Positions 1 through 8,264 of a stretch of DNA of 64,000 nucleotides are shown in pieces (the first letter of the stretch is position 1; each line of letters starts with the position of its first letter). Source of the stretch: Chitinophagales bacterium (GTDB lineage: Bacteria > Bacteroidota > Bacteroidia > Chitinophagales > Saprospiraceae); contig JAAFJY010000009.1 in NCBI GenBank assembly GCA_013299105.1, positions 1 through 64,000 on the forward strand, written 5' to 3'. The position numbers and the translations under genes were made by a program. A model generated the notes under the pieces. It ran no database searches. It was given only the letters and a program-made list of their open reading frames with translations, and was not told the DNA's origin.

Positions 1-142
1 TGGACTCAAAGGCAATAACCTCCTTTGAATCAAACAAAAGTGCAAATAAGTCTAAAAAACCTTTGCCGCATACGCCAAGTGGGGATTTTCAAGTTTCGAT
101 TATTTTTGCGCGAAACGTCAGCTTGAGTTAAAAAAACGATCA

Positions 143-664
143 GTGCCAGCCATCTATGAATATCGAACAGTGCCCAAACTCGATCAAGCCGCCTATTTGA
201 CTGCAAAAATTACCAATTGGCAGGAGTTGAATTTGCTGGATGGAGAAGCCAGTTTGTTTTTTGAAGGTGCGTTTCTAGGGAAAACCATTTTTGATTTGAA
301 GCACGCCCCTGATACTTTGAGTCTTTCGCTGGGCAAAGACCTAAACATTGTGGTAAGTCGTGAAAAGTTGAAAACCTTCAGCAGCAAAAAATTCCTGGGC
401 AACGAGCGCATCGAAAGCCTTGCTTTTGAAATCACCGTGCGCAACAACAAAGCCCAGCACATTGACATTGTGGTTGAAGATCAAATCCCAATTTCGAGCC
501 TAAAGGAAATTAGTGTAAGGGATACAGAATATCCTGGTGCTGTTTTGGATGAAGAAAAAGGTAAATTGATTTGGAAATACAGCATTTCGGCTCGACAAAC
601 GCAGAAAATGCAACTAAAGTACCGAGTAGAATTTCCCAAGAACCGAAGAATGGCATTAGAATAG
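143..664 (+). pseudogene. DUF4139 (mucoidy-inhibitor MuiA-like) protein, C-terminal remnant
   Basis: About 170 residues match the C-terminal half of DUF4139 proteins: the VPAIYEY start of the domain, the LFFEGAFLGKT strand and the closing YRVEFPKNR. Family members are normally several hundred residues long, with an N-terminal DUF4140 domain and a coiled coil, and neither is present here. The reading frame stays open back to base 56, and residues just before the GTG at 143 (LELKK) still look native, so the break lies near base 120. Just upstream is a 20-base stretch almost identical to one at 11763-11782. I infer a 5' truncation by recombination or element insertion. An assembly or frameshift break near the window edge is the alternative. 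Confidence 0.65.
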
Positions 665-677
665 GATATCTTACAAC

Positions 678-713
678 AAAAAAAGCAGGCCACAATTGTG
701 AACCTGCTTTTTT
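678..713. terminator. Bidirectional intrinsic terminator
   Basis: AAAAAAGCAGG pairs with CCTGCTTTTTT around a short loop that itself contains the palindrome CACAATTGTG. An A-tract precedes and a T-tract follows, so it can serve both the DUF4139 remnant (plus) and the tRNA transcript (minus). Confidence 0.8.
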
Positions 714-719
714 GCGTAG

Positions 720-792
<73 letters not shown>

Positions 793-810
793 TTGTTGTT
801 TTAGCGAGTG

Positions 811-842
811 CAAATATAAAGCACTTATGACCGAAGGTGCAA
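811..842 (-). promoter_or_regulatory. Bacteroidota-type promoter of tRNA-Ala
   Basis: Reading the minus strand, TTG (840-842) is followed after 21 nt by TATATTTG (811-818), which fits TAnnTTTG. The predicted start near 804 lies about 12 nt before the tRNA 5' end. Confidence 0.65.
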
Positions 843-1005
843 GTGTTTTTCTAAAAAAAATTGCTGGTGCAGGTTTTTTTTAGAAAAATGCGAAATCTTG
901 CAACTAAAGCAGCAGAAAATTGCATCTTATGGCATATTTTACCGCAACATTTGGAAAAATGCGTTGTTACATGCGGGCATTGGCCGCACTTTAAGATGAA
1001 GAAAC

Positions 1006-1833
1006 ATGGAAAGAATAACGGAACTGTCTTCCCACTACCGCCATTTGGAGCAAATGAGCGTTTCGGAACTCCTACACAACATGAACAAAGAGGACCAAAC
1101 GGTGCCTCATTCGGTAGCCCAAGCCATTCCACAGATGGAGCCCTTGGTTGCGGCCATCGTTGAAAAAATGAAAGGTGGGGGCCGTCTGTTTTACATTGGC
1201 GCGGGCACCAGTGGTCGCTTGGGAGTTTTGGATGCATCTGAAATACCACCCACTTTTGGAGTAGGGGAGGAAATGGTCATGGGCTTGATTGCGGGGGGCG
1301 ATTATGCCATTCGCCACCCGGTTGAAGACGCGGAAGACAATACTCGCCAAGCCTGGAAAGACCTTTCCGTGTTCAATATTGACCAACAGGATGTGGTAAT
1401 TGGCATCGCTGCATCTGGCACTACACCTTATGTAATCGGAGGACTGGAAGATTGTCGAGCGAATGGCTTGATCACGGGCTGCATTACTTGTAACCCCAAC
1501 TCGCCATTGGCAGCTGCCGCTGATTTTCCAGTGGAGATCGTCACCGGACCAGAGTTCGTGACCGGCAGTACGCGCATGAAAGCTGGTACTGCTCAAAAGC
1601 TAGCTCTCAACATGATCAGCACCAGCGTAATGATCCAAATGGGGCGGGTACTCGACAACAAAATGGTCGACATGCAGCTCACGAATGATAAGTTGGTCGA
1701 CCGAGGGGTCAAAATGCTGATCAGCAACCTTGATATCCACTACGACGAAGCCAAAAAATGGCTCCTAAAATACGGCAGCGTGCGCAAAGCAATGGATGCC
1801 TATCAAAACGAACAAAACTTGGTCAAGTCATGA
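1006..1833 (+). CDS. murQ: N-acetylmuramic acid 6-phosphate etherase
   Basis: MurQ cleaves the D-lactyl ether of MurNAc-6-phosphate, giving GlcNAc-6-phosphate and lactate, in cytoplasmic recycling of cell-wall sugars. The 275-residue product has the SIS phosphosugar fold with GAGTSGRLG (65-73). Glu79 (DASE) and Glu110 (VEDAED) have the same 31-residue spacing as the two catalytic glutamates of E. coli MurQ. The late motif TGSTRMKAGTAQK is also present. The length is near the family norm. The stop TGA overlaps the next start (ATGA), so it is translationally coupled to the sugar kinase. Tannerella forsythia keeps murK and murQ together in a MurNAc operon, which supports both calls. Confidence 0.95.
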   Translation: MERITELSSHYRHLEQMSVSELLHNMNKEDQTVPHSVAQAIPQMEPLVAAIVEKMKGGGRLFYIGAGTSGRLGVLDASEIPPTFGVGEEMVMGLIAGGDYAIRHPVEDAEDNTRQAWKDLSVFNIDQQDVVIGIAASGTTPYVIGGLEDCRANGLITGCITCNPNSPLAAAADFPVEIVTGPEFVTGSTRMKAGTAQKLALNMISTSVMIQMGRVLDNKMVDMQLTNDKLVDRGVKMLISNLDIHYDEAKKWLLKYGSVRKAMDAYQNEQNLVKS

Positions 1834-2669
1834 TTCTGTTGGTTGACAGCGGGGCTACCAAAGCCAATTGGGCAGCTGTGCAAGACGGTGAAATTATTCG
1901 CCAAACCCGAACCCAAGGAATCAGCCCTTACTTTTTAACCGACGAAGGCATCATCGACATTGCCCGTGAGGCCCGAATGGCACTTCCTTCCAAGATTGAT
2001 GCCGTATTTTTCTACAGCACAGGGTGCAAAGCCGAAGACCAACGGCGCAGGGTCGCTACCTTGTTGCGTTTGGTTTTTCAGGAGGCTCGTACTGTAGAGG
2101 TGGATACAGACCTCTTGGCAGCAGCCCGTTCAATGGCCCAAAATGAAGAAGGAATCGTGTGTATTCTGGGTACAGGCTCCAACGCTTGTGGATATGATGG
2201 TACCCAGATCATCAGCAATTCTGGTGGTTTGGGCTTCATTTTGGGCGATGAGGGCAGTGGAGCGGCCATCGGCAAAGAGATCGTTAAAGCTTACCTTAAT
2301 CACGAACTTCCACCTGCGCTCTGGGATGATTTTCACCAACGCTACCACCTGAATCGCGACAATATTTTGGAATCGGTATACAAGCTGCCCTTTCCCAATC
2401 GTTTCTTGGCCACTTTTGCCCCATTTGCTGCTGAAAATCGAGAGGATAATGTCATCCAAGGTATTTTAAAACGACAGTTCGAGCTGTTTTTCCAACGCAG
2501 TGTTTTGCCTTTAAATGGTAGTCAGCGCCTGAGTGTGCATTTTGTAGGTAGTGTAGCCTATTATTTTGAACCTGAAATCAGCGCAGCTGGTAGAGTAGAG
2601 AAAGTGAGCTTGGGCAAGTTTTGCAAGGATCCAATGGATGGTTTAATTTTGTACCACAACACTAAATAA
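1830..2669 (+). CDS. murK: BadF/BcrA-type N-acetyl sugar kinase (MurK-like)
   Basis: ASKHA-fold kinase of 279 residues that probably phosphorylates MurNAc and/or GlcNAc at the 6 position to feed MurQ. Visible motifs are the phosphate-1 loop DSGATKANW near the N-terminus, the central LGTGSNA and LGDEGSGAAIGKE. The start chosen is the ATG at 1830, which overlaps the murQ stop by four bases; an in-frame ATG at 1758 lies inside murQ and would add a non-homologous extension. Substrate preference (MurNAc versus GlcNAc) cannot be read from the sequence; the murQ context favours MurNAc. Confidence 0.88.
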   Translation: MILLVDSGATKANWAAVQDGEIIRQTRTQGISPYFLTDEGIIDIAREARMALPSKIDAVFFYSTGCKAEDQRRRVATLLRLVFQEARTVEVDTDLLAAARSMAQNEEGIVCILGTGSNACGYDGTQIISNSGGLGFILGDEGSGAAIGKEIVKAYLNHELPPALWDDFHQRYHLNRDNILESVYKLPFPNRFLATFAPFAAENREDNVIQGILKRQFELFFQRSVLPLNGSQRLSVHFVGSVAYYFEPEISAAGRVEKVSLGKFCKDPMDGLILYHNTK

Positions 2670-2802
2670 GAGAGTGTAAAAAATAAGGTAAACGAGTTTG
2701 GATTCAGTGAGAAAAGATAAACAACTGGATGAAAGGAAGTTGTGTTCTTTCTTTTTTTAACCTCAAAAATAAAGTTGTTTACTTTATTTTAGCTCAGACA
2801 CT
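2670..2802 (+). repeat. Palindromic repeat element R1, copy 1
   Basis: About 133 bp starting right after the murK stop. Outer arms (AGTGT...AAAATAAGGTAAAC and its complement) and inner arms (AACAACT / AAGTTGT) could fold the whole unit into one long hairpin. The same layout recurs at 31959-32100 (inverted) and 62184-62320. Confidence 0.8.
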
Positions 2803-2986
2803 AAGTACAGCGTTTTTTAAGTTCTCGTAATTAACTCCTCTACTGATTGGTGGAGGTGAATCGGCAAAAGGGCTGATATGCTTACCTTTTTAATGCCAAA
2901 ATTCATTTACGATGGTTTAGCGAACTTAAAAAACAAACTACTAAGTTGTTCTTAACGCTAATGTGACATTTAACTTACAAAGCAAA

Positions 2987-3017
2987 TTGAATCACAGTCA
3001 AAATTATTTTACATTTG
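2987..3017 (+). promoter_or_regulatory. Bacteroidota-type promoter in front of a non-coding transcript
   Basis: TTG (2987-2989), a 20-nt spacer, then TACATTTG (3010-3017), an exact TAnnTTTG match. The predicted start is near 3024. No ORF of useful length follows before the terminator at 3225-3253. Confidence 0.7.
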
Positions 3018-3023
3018 TAGTGT

Positions 3024-3253
3024 TTTAGTAGTTTGGAACTAAAATAGAGTGACCTCCTGTACTTTTGGGCTGCCTTCCTTTTCCATCCGATAGCGGATAT
3101 CTACACTGTACTCAGGCTCGTTTAGCTTGCTCTTCCCTTAACCCTTTTCGTTCAGCAATACGCTGTAATATTTAAATTTCAGTAGCCCAAATCCAAATGA
3201 TCGTTCTATATAGCAAGAACCAAGGCCTGAAGGATTTGCCTTCAGGCTTTTTT
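3024..3253 (+). ncRNA. Candidate structured non-coding RNA, about 230 nt
   Basis: A consensus promoter and a strong intrinsic terminator bracket a stretch with no convincing ORF. A 5' hairpin TTTTAGT / ACTAAAA can form. A long-range helix TTTGGGCT (3064-3071) / AGCCCAAA (3183-3190) closes a domain holding small hairpins such as CCGATAGCGG and CAGCAATACGCTG. Size and organisation would suit a 6S-like RNA or an unknown family. I do not see signatures of tmRNA, SRP RNA or RNase P. The minus strand carries two short peptide-like stretches in different frames, so a decayed gene is the alternative. Confidence 0.5.
3225..3253 (+). terminator. Intrinsic terminator of the candidate ncRNA
   Basis: GCCTGAAGG (3225-3233), a 5-nt loop, CCTTCAGGC (3239-3247), then a run of T to 3253. 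It also abuts the end of the minus-strand gene that stops at 3253. Confidence 0.85.
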
Positions 3254-3513
3254 CATGGTTTAGCATATCGTTCATAGCGCATGCGTTGCAAAATGGCATC
3301 TCCAAAAAAGCTCAAGCCTGCGTTGAACACACAAAGCGAGCAGGTTCCTACTAAGACCCATTTCCACATTGGGGAGCCTGAATATTTGAGCATGGCCGAT
3401 TCTGCGATCAAACATGCACCAAAACCCACCAATACTAAGCCCAATGGAGCCCGAACCAACCAACGTCGATAATAGGTTTTGGCCGCCGAACTTTCAATAA
3501 GATCATTTTTCAT
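3253..3513 (-). CDS. Small two-helix membrane protein
   Basis: 86 residues with no family recognised. After a polar N-terminus containing YYRRWL there are two hydrophobic segments, roughly residues 24-41 (APLGLVLVGFGACLIAES) and 50-70 (MWKWVLVGTCSLCVFNAGLSFF), and a basic C-terminus (RMRYERYAKP). This fits an inner-membrane hairpin protein with both ends in the cytoplasm. It lies just upstream, in the same direction, of the dipeptide epimerase gene (30 bp gap), so the two may be co-transcribed. Confidence 0.7.
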   Translation of the reverse strand: MKNDLIESSAAKTYYRRWLVRAPLGLVLVGFGACLIAESAMLKYSGSPMWKWVLVGTCSLCVFNAGLSFFGDAILQRMRYERYAKP

Positions 3514-3542
3514 ATCTGTAAAATATTTGTTTGACTAACTTT

Positions 3543-4610
3543 TTAACCAAAATCAACTCCTAAACCAGGCGCTGCAATACAACGCAAATACCCATCTTCC
3601 AAAATAAATCCGCCTTTGACCACGTCTTCAGCCAGGTCAAAACTGCCATCAAGGTCTAAATATTTGGTATTTGGCTGTGCCAAAGCCAGGGCCAAAGCTG
3701 CGCTGATGCTCACAATGCTTTCGTCGTTACAGCCCCACATTAGGTCGGTTTTTGCAGCCAAGGCCACATTGGCCAGTTCTTGAGCAGCCATGATTCCTCC
3801 ACATTTCATCATTTTGATGTTGAAAATGCCACAAGCAGGATTGCCACTCAGCAATTGATGGGCACTGTATATATCCAGCAAGCTTTCATCGGCAGCAATG
3901 CGTGATTTTTGCTCGTTGGGAAGCACGCGTAACGCGTCCATCTGAACTACTAGAACGGGCTGTTCTACTAGTTCCAACTTCAATTTTTCAGTTTTTGCAA
4001 AAAACACTTTCAACTCTTCGGGGCTGTAGCCTTGGTTGGGGTCAACACGGATTCCTATGTGCGGGCCACAAAATTCGCGCAATTTGTGGAGTCGTTCCAG
4101 GTCTTCGCCCAAGTCAAGCCCCAATTTCACTTTTAATATTTTGAACCCTTTGTCAATGAACTCTTTGGCATCGGCCAGGGTGCTTTCTGCATTAGCAATA
4201 CCAATGGTGACTGAAGTCAGCATTTTGCCAGTACGCCCGCCCAAAAAATCGTACAAGGAAATGTCCACGCTCTGGCAAAAGGCATCGTGCAGGGCAATAT
4301 CAATAGCGGCCATTGCGGCAGGTTGCCGATAAAATAACTCGCGATACCACTTGATATAGCGCTGAAAACCCGCGATGGGGCTCCCACACAATACCTGTAA
4401 AATATCGGATTGCAAGGCCGCAAGGGTTTGGTCCATGCTTTCACCCGTAACTTGTTCCATCGGGCAACCTGCGCCAATGCCCCGAATGCCATTTTCCAAT
4501 TCAATGACCACAAAAGCATTTTCTACCTCGCTGATGTGTTGATAAGCGATGGTGTAAGGGCGTGAAAGGGCCAGGTTTTGCCGCCAGGCAGTGATGGATT
4601 TGATTTTCAT
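3543..4610 (-). CDS. Dipeptide epimerase (L-Ala-D/L-Glu type), enolase superfamily
   Basis: A 355-residue protein of the muconate-lactonizing branch of the enolase superfamily. The catalytic K-x-K pair is Lys160/Lys162 (ILKVKLG). Metal ligands follow in order as Asp190 (RVDPNQ), Glu216 (VEQP) and Asp241 (AADES), and the second-face lysine lies in NIKMMKCGG (266-269). The Bacteroidota members characterised epimerise L-Ala-D-Glu and related dipeptides, letting the cell reuse stem-peptide products. The nearby murQ-murK pair supports a peptidoglycan-recycling role. The start is set at the ATG at 4610; a longer in-frame ATG at 4652 adds a non-conserved leader. Exact dipeptide specificity is not evident. 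Confidence 0.9.
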   Translation of the reverse strand: MKIKSITAWRQNLALSRPYTIAYQHISEVENAFVVIELENGIRGIGAGCPMEQVTGESMDQTLAALQSDILQVLCGSPIAGFQRYIKWYRELFYRQPAAMAAIDIALHDAFCQSVDISLYDFLGGRTGKMLTSVTIGIANAESTLADAKEFIDKGFKILKVKLGLDLGEDLERLHKLREFCGPHIGIRVDPNQGYSPEELKVFFAKTEKLKLELVEQPVLVVQMDALRVLPNEQKSRIAADESLLDIYSAHQLLSGNPACGIFNIKMMKCGGIMAAQELANVALAAKTDLMWGCNDESIVSISAALALALAQPNTKYLDLDGSFDLAEDVVKGGFILEDGYLRCIAAPGLGVDFG

Positions 4611-4694
4611 GCGCAAAAGGGGTGATTTTTTAGTGATTGAGCATTGCTGCAAAACAAATGAAAAACAACGGGGTTCAAGATAATAAACTGAACA

Positions 4695-5042
4695 ATGAAA
4701 AGAAGACTAAAACTTTTATTTCTACTCGCCTTGATGGTTCCATTCTTGCATTCTTGTAACCAAGAAGAAGAACAAGAGCTTAGGGTATCCATCGGAGAAC
4801 GCCTGGAAACCATCGTGAAAGAGCAGAAAATCATCAAGGTACTGGCGTGTTGTATCAGCTGTGAATGCAGTGCACCAGTTGATTATCGCGGAACGGACCA
4901 TGAATTCTTAGCCAATGACATGCTTCGCATTGGCAACAATATTCGGGATTTGCGTACCCTTATTATTTATCGGATTGATGAAGTAATTGGGCAGGGCGGG
5001 GTAGCAGAAAAAAGGTTGATCCTGCTTTTTCCCAATCCATAA
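4695..5042 (+). CDS. Small cysteine-rich lipoprotein of unknown function
   Basis: A 115-residue precursor. A basic start (MKRRLK), a hydrophobic core and the lipobox LHSC predict a lipoprotein anchored at Cys21. The mature part begins with an acidic stretch (NQEEEQE) and then has a tight cluster of four cysteines in CCISCEC, which could bind metal or form disulfides. The C-terminal third looks helical. No family was recognised. It is divergent from the epimerase gene and convergent with the GT39 gene. Confidence 0.75.
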   Translation: MKRRLKLLFLLALMVPFLHSCNQEEEQELRVSIGERLETIVKEQKIIKVLACCISCECSAPVDYRGTDHEFLANDMLRIGNNIRDLRTLIIYRIDEVIGQGGVAEKRLILLFPNP

Positions 5043-5061
5043 ATGAGTAACTGGGGTAAAG

Positions 5062-6723
5062 TCAGTTTTTCCTTTTCCAGAACACAAAGCCATTTTTCCG
5101 TCCAACTTCCTCTAAAGTTGGCTCATTTGCTAGTTCTCCGGCCCGGTGAATTTTACAAATGAAATAAGTTGGCTTGTCCACCGGACCCCTCAACAACCAT
5201 TCATAATCGCTGTGCTTGAGATTGCTTTGCGGGCGTTTTTGGGCGTAGTACAAGTGCGCGTAGGACTTGTAAGCATGGGTAGAAATGTAGCAGTCTTCCT
5301 GGCTATGGGCTTCAAAAAACTCGATTGCTGCGCGTTGTGAATATCCCTCTACGCGTTTGATGAAAAACACCAAGGTCAAGAATACGAAAATGGTACTGCC
5401 GCCAAAGAGGTAAAGAAATCCACGTTCCAAAGCTTGTTTTTTCCATGATTTTTGCACCAAAAACAGGACCAGCAGCAAAAACCAGGCGGGCAAAACCTCC
5501 AAGCCAGTCCAATTGACCTGGGCTTCTAAATTGGCCATTGCAAAGGGGTCTTTGGCGAACAAAGGTCTGAGCTCAGTGATATTCAAGGCCAAAATGGGCA
5601 ATGCGTTGATCAGTAAAAAATACAAAGCTGCGATACCCCAAAGCAGTTTTTTGATCCAGCCTTTGAACACAACTTCCCCTTTGATCAAATGCTGGATGCA
5701 CAGTGCAGCTAGGTAAGTAAGCGGAAAATAAGCCAAGGAAGAGTAATGCACAATTTTGGATTGCACCAGGCTGAATAGAATCAAAACCACCCAAAAAAGG
5801 AACTTCATCCAACGTCGAAAGTCTTCCTGAAATGACCTGCTGCTTGGGGGCAATGCCCAAAAAGCCCTCAAGGCAAAGACCGAAGCAGGAAAGCAGCCCA
5901 ATAGCAACACAACAAAATGATACCCCGGAAAGCCCCCATGCCCCGCGTCTTCGGTTTGGAACAAGCGGATTTGGTAGCGGATGAACTCCTGAAAAAACCA
6001 GGGCCCATTTTTGATGAACTCTACGCCGAACCACAAACCAGCAGCTAGCAAGGCCATCCCACTAAACAGCAAAAACTGCGGTACATTGACGTAAAAACTA
6101 AAGCGCTTGTAAACCCAATAGACGCCCAAGGTAAGACATACTATAAGGTAGGCCGCTGGGCCCTTGGTCAATATCGCCAAGCCTAAGCAGAAGCCGCCCA
6201 ACAGAAGGTAAATCCATTTGTTGCGCTTCAAAGTCAGGCCCAAGCCGTCTTTTTGCCAATAAAACAAAATGAATTGGTACAAAGCCGCAAAAATGAACAG
6301 GTTGAACCAGGGATCAATGATGCCAGATTTGAAGTACAAAAAAGGCAAAACTGAGCCCAAGTAAGCCCCTGCCCAAATCAACCCAAATTGCGGGTTGTGC
6401 AGCCTTCGCCCAATGCGGTACAAAAACATGAGCGTGAGAATGCCACAAACGGCATTTGGAAGACGCGCCGCGTGTTCATTTACGCCAAAAACTTGCATCG
6501 ACAAGGCCTGCATCCACACAAACAAGGGTGGTTTTTCCCAAAAAGGCTCGTAGTTGATCTGAGGACGCAGGTAATCTCCTGTCGAAAGCATCTCACGGGC
6601 AATTTCAGCGAAATTGATTTCGTCCCAGTCAAACAAATGCACCCCACCCAGGAAGGGAAGAAACAACACAGCTCCCAGCAGGGCAAATAGGATGGTGTAT
6701 GGAAATTGATTTGACTTGGTCAT
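5062..6723 (-). CDS. ArnT-like GT39/PMT-family glycosyltransferase
   Basis: A 553-residue integral membrane protein with many hydrophobic helices. It carries the hallmark of lipid-linked-sugar glycosyltransferases, an early periplasmic loop with DWDE (FDWDEINFAEIAREML), followed by the EPFWEKPPLFVW segment typical of ArnT/PMT proteins. Such enzymes move a sugar from a polyprenyl-phosphate donor to lipid A, protein or glycan outside the cytoplasmic membrane; the acceptor here is unknown. The start is the ATG at 6723 (MTKSNQFPY), because an upstream in-frame ATG at 6834 would overlap the divergent ABC gene. The C-terminal ~100 residues form a soluble domain. Confidence 0.9.
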   Translation of the reverse strand: MTKSNQFPYTILFALLGAVLFLPFLGGVHLFDWDEINFAEIAREMLSTGDYLRPQINYEPFWEKPPLFVWMQALSMQVFGVNEHAARLPNAVCGILTLMFLYRIGRRLHNPQFGLIWAGAYLGSVLPFLYFKSGIIDPWFNLFIFAALYQFILFYWQKDGLGLTLKRNKWIYLLLGGFCLGLAILTKGPAAYLIVCLTLGVYWVYKRFSFYVNVPQFLLFSGMALLAAGLWFGVEFIKNGPWFFQEFIRYQIRLFQTEDAGHGGFPGYHFVVLLLGCFPASVFALRAFWALPPSSRSFQEDFRRWMKFLFWVVLILFSLVQSKIVHYSSLAYFPLTYLAALCIQHLIKGEVVFKGWIKKLLWGIAALYFLLINALPILALNITELRPLFAKDPFAMANLEAQVNWTGLEVLPAWFLLLVLFLVQKSWKKQALERGFLYLFGGSTIFVFLTLVFFIKRVEGYSQRAAIEFFEAHSQEDCYISTHAYKSYAHLYYAQKRPQSNLKHSDYEWLLRGPVDKPTYFICKIHRAGELANEPTLEEVGRKNGFVFWKRKN

Positions 6724-6761
6724 TGTGGCGGATTTACGCTGCTGCAAAACTCCGATTTTTT

Positions 6762-6792
6762 TTGTTTCTGCACAGGGAATAAAGTAGGTTTG
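6762..6792 (+). promoter_or_regulatory. Promoter of the ModF-like gene
   Basis: TTG (6762-6764), a 20-nt spacer and TAGGTTTG (6785-6792) match the Bacteroidota consensus. The predicted start near 6799 leaves an ~11-nt leader before the ATG at 6810. Confidence 0.7.
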
Positions 6793-6809
6793 TTGCCCAA
6801 TATCTTCAC

Positions 6810-8264
6810 ATGTTACTGTCTCTCGAAAATACATCGGTCAAACGTTTTGGAAAAACACTTTTTGACGACTTTTCCTGGAAGATAAGTCCTGGCGAAAGCT
6901 GGGCAATTGTAGGGCCAATGGGCTCAGGGAAAAGCAGTTTGATCGAGCTGGTTCGCCAAAAAGCCCTGGTCAAAACCCGCTTGGCGGCCAATGATTACCG
7001 CCAATATTGGCAATTGTCGAGGGCTTTGCAGTATTACCAGCAGCGGTTCAATAGCTCCGATGCAGAATTGGCACCCAGCGTTCTTGACTTTTTGAATGAC
7101 CAAATTATACCTGTAGGTACCAGCAATCTGGCTTCGGTGACTTTGTCTCCCCTCAGCTTGGACCAAGATTTTTTGGAAGAAAAGGCCCGGCTTTTACAAA
7201 TTGAGCACTTGCTAGATCGCCGTATCACCTCCTTGTCGAATGGTGAAACCCGCCGCATGTTGTTGTGCAAGACATTGCTGGAAGAAATGGATTTGCTCCT
7301 ACTCGATATGCCTTTTATTGGCTTGGATGAGGTTTCGCGTGGGGTTTTACACTCCATACTTAACCTATTCAATACCGAGGGGTTGAGCATCGTAATGGCT
7401 ACTTCTCCCCAAGAAATCCCCGCCTGCGTCAGCCACGTGCTCGAGCTGGGCGATGGTGAAATGGTGTACCAGGGAAACAAGCTCGGATGGCCTAAACTTA
7501 ATCAAAACACTGTCAGCAGCGCCGAAATACTCGATCCCGAAAAACGCCAAAAACTCAATGCCGCGATCAATGCTGATTTCAACAGTTTTGTGAAAATGAA
7601 GGACGTAAAGGTGCGTTACGGCCAGAAACAAGTATTGGAAAGCGTAAATTGGCAAGTAAATACAGGCGAAAAATGGGCCATCCTGGGCCCCAATGGTTCC
7701 GGAAAATCGACTTTGATCAGCTTGCTAACCGCCGACAATCCCCAACGATTTGCCAATGACATTCACTTGTTTGGGCAAAAAATTGGCACAGGCGAAAGCA
7801 TTTGGGACATCCGCAAGCGCATGGGCTTCGTTTCTCCTGAGTTGCAGTTGTATTTTCCCAGGCATTACAGCGCTTGGGCGGTGGTGGCTTCGGGTTTGTT
7901 CGACGCTGGTGGTTTGTACCGGGAATTGACCAAAGACCAAGAACAACAAGCGTTGGAAATCATGGATTTGCTGAAAATCACCGACTTGCGGACTCGAAAA
8001 ATGTATGAATTGTCGAATGGACAGCAACGGTTAGCCCTTTTGGCCCGTGCCTTGATCAAAAACCCGCCAGTTTTGATCTTGGACGAGCCTTGCCAGGGTC
8101 TGGACGAAACGGGGATCAATTTTTTTCGCGAATTGGTGCAGGAGCTGTGTGCCGATACGCCACGGACTTTGATTTATACTACCCATTATCCTGCCGAAAT
8201 CCCTGCTTGCGTGGATCATTTTTTGACTTGGGAGGATGGGAAATGGTTAGCTTCGAAAAAGTAA
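6810..8264 (+). CDS. ModF/PhrA-like protein with two ABC ATPase domains
   Basis: A 484-residue cytoplasmic protein with two fused ABC domains and no membrane helices. NBD1 has Walker A GPMGSGKSS (35-43) and signature LSNGE (142-146). NBD2 has GPNGSGKST (293-301), signature LSNGQ and a full Walker B LILDEP. NBD1 looks degenerate: Walker B ends in Asp166-Met167 instead of Asp-Glu, and the H-loop position reads ATSPQE without histidine, while NBD2 keeps THY. Relatives include E. coli ModF, linked to molybdate, but no molybdate genes lie nearby, so the physiological role is open. The 3' end overlaps the convergent queA by 18 bp. Confidence 0.85.
   Translation: MLLSLENTSVKRFGKTLFDDFSWKISPGESWAIVGPMGSGKSSLIELVRQKALVKTRLAANDYRQYWQLSRALQYYQQRFNSSDAELAPSVLDFLNDQIIPVGTSNLASVTLSPLSLDQDFLEEKARLLQIEHLLDRRITSLSNGETRRMLLCKTLLEEMDLLLLDMPFIGLDEVSRGVLHSILNLFNTEGLSIVMATSPQEIPACVSHVLELGDGEMVYQGNKLGWPKLNQNTVSSAEILDPEKRQKLNAAINADFNSFVKMKDVKVRYGQKQVLESVNWQVNTGEKWAILGPNGSGKSTLISLLTADNPQRFANDIHLFGQKIGTGESIWDIRKRMGFVSPELQLYFPRHYSAWAVVASGLFDAGGLYRELTKDQEQQALEIMDLLKITDLRTRKMYELSNGQQRLALLARALIKNPPVLILDEPCQGLDETGINFFRELVQELCADTPRTLIYTTHYPAEIPACVDHFLTWEDGKWLASKK

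Noticed and set aside
3040-3190. Minus-strand peptide-like stretches in the candidate ncRNA (such as ILQRIAERKGLREEQAK and EPEYSVDIRYRMEKEG)
   Set aside because: They lie in different frames separated by stops, have no start, and share the space with a consensus promoter and terminator on the other strand. I prefer an RNA, but a decayed gene is not excluded.
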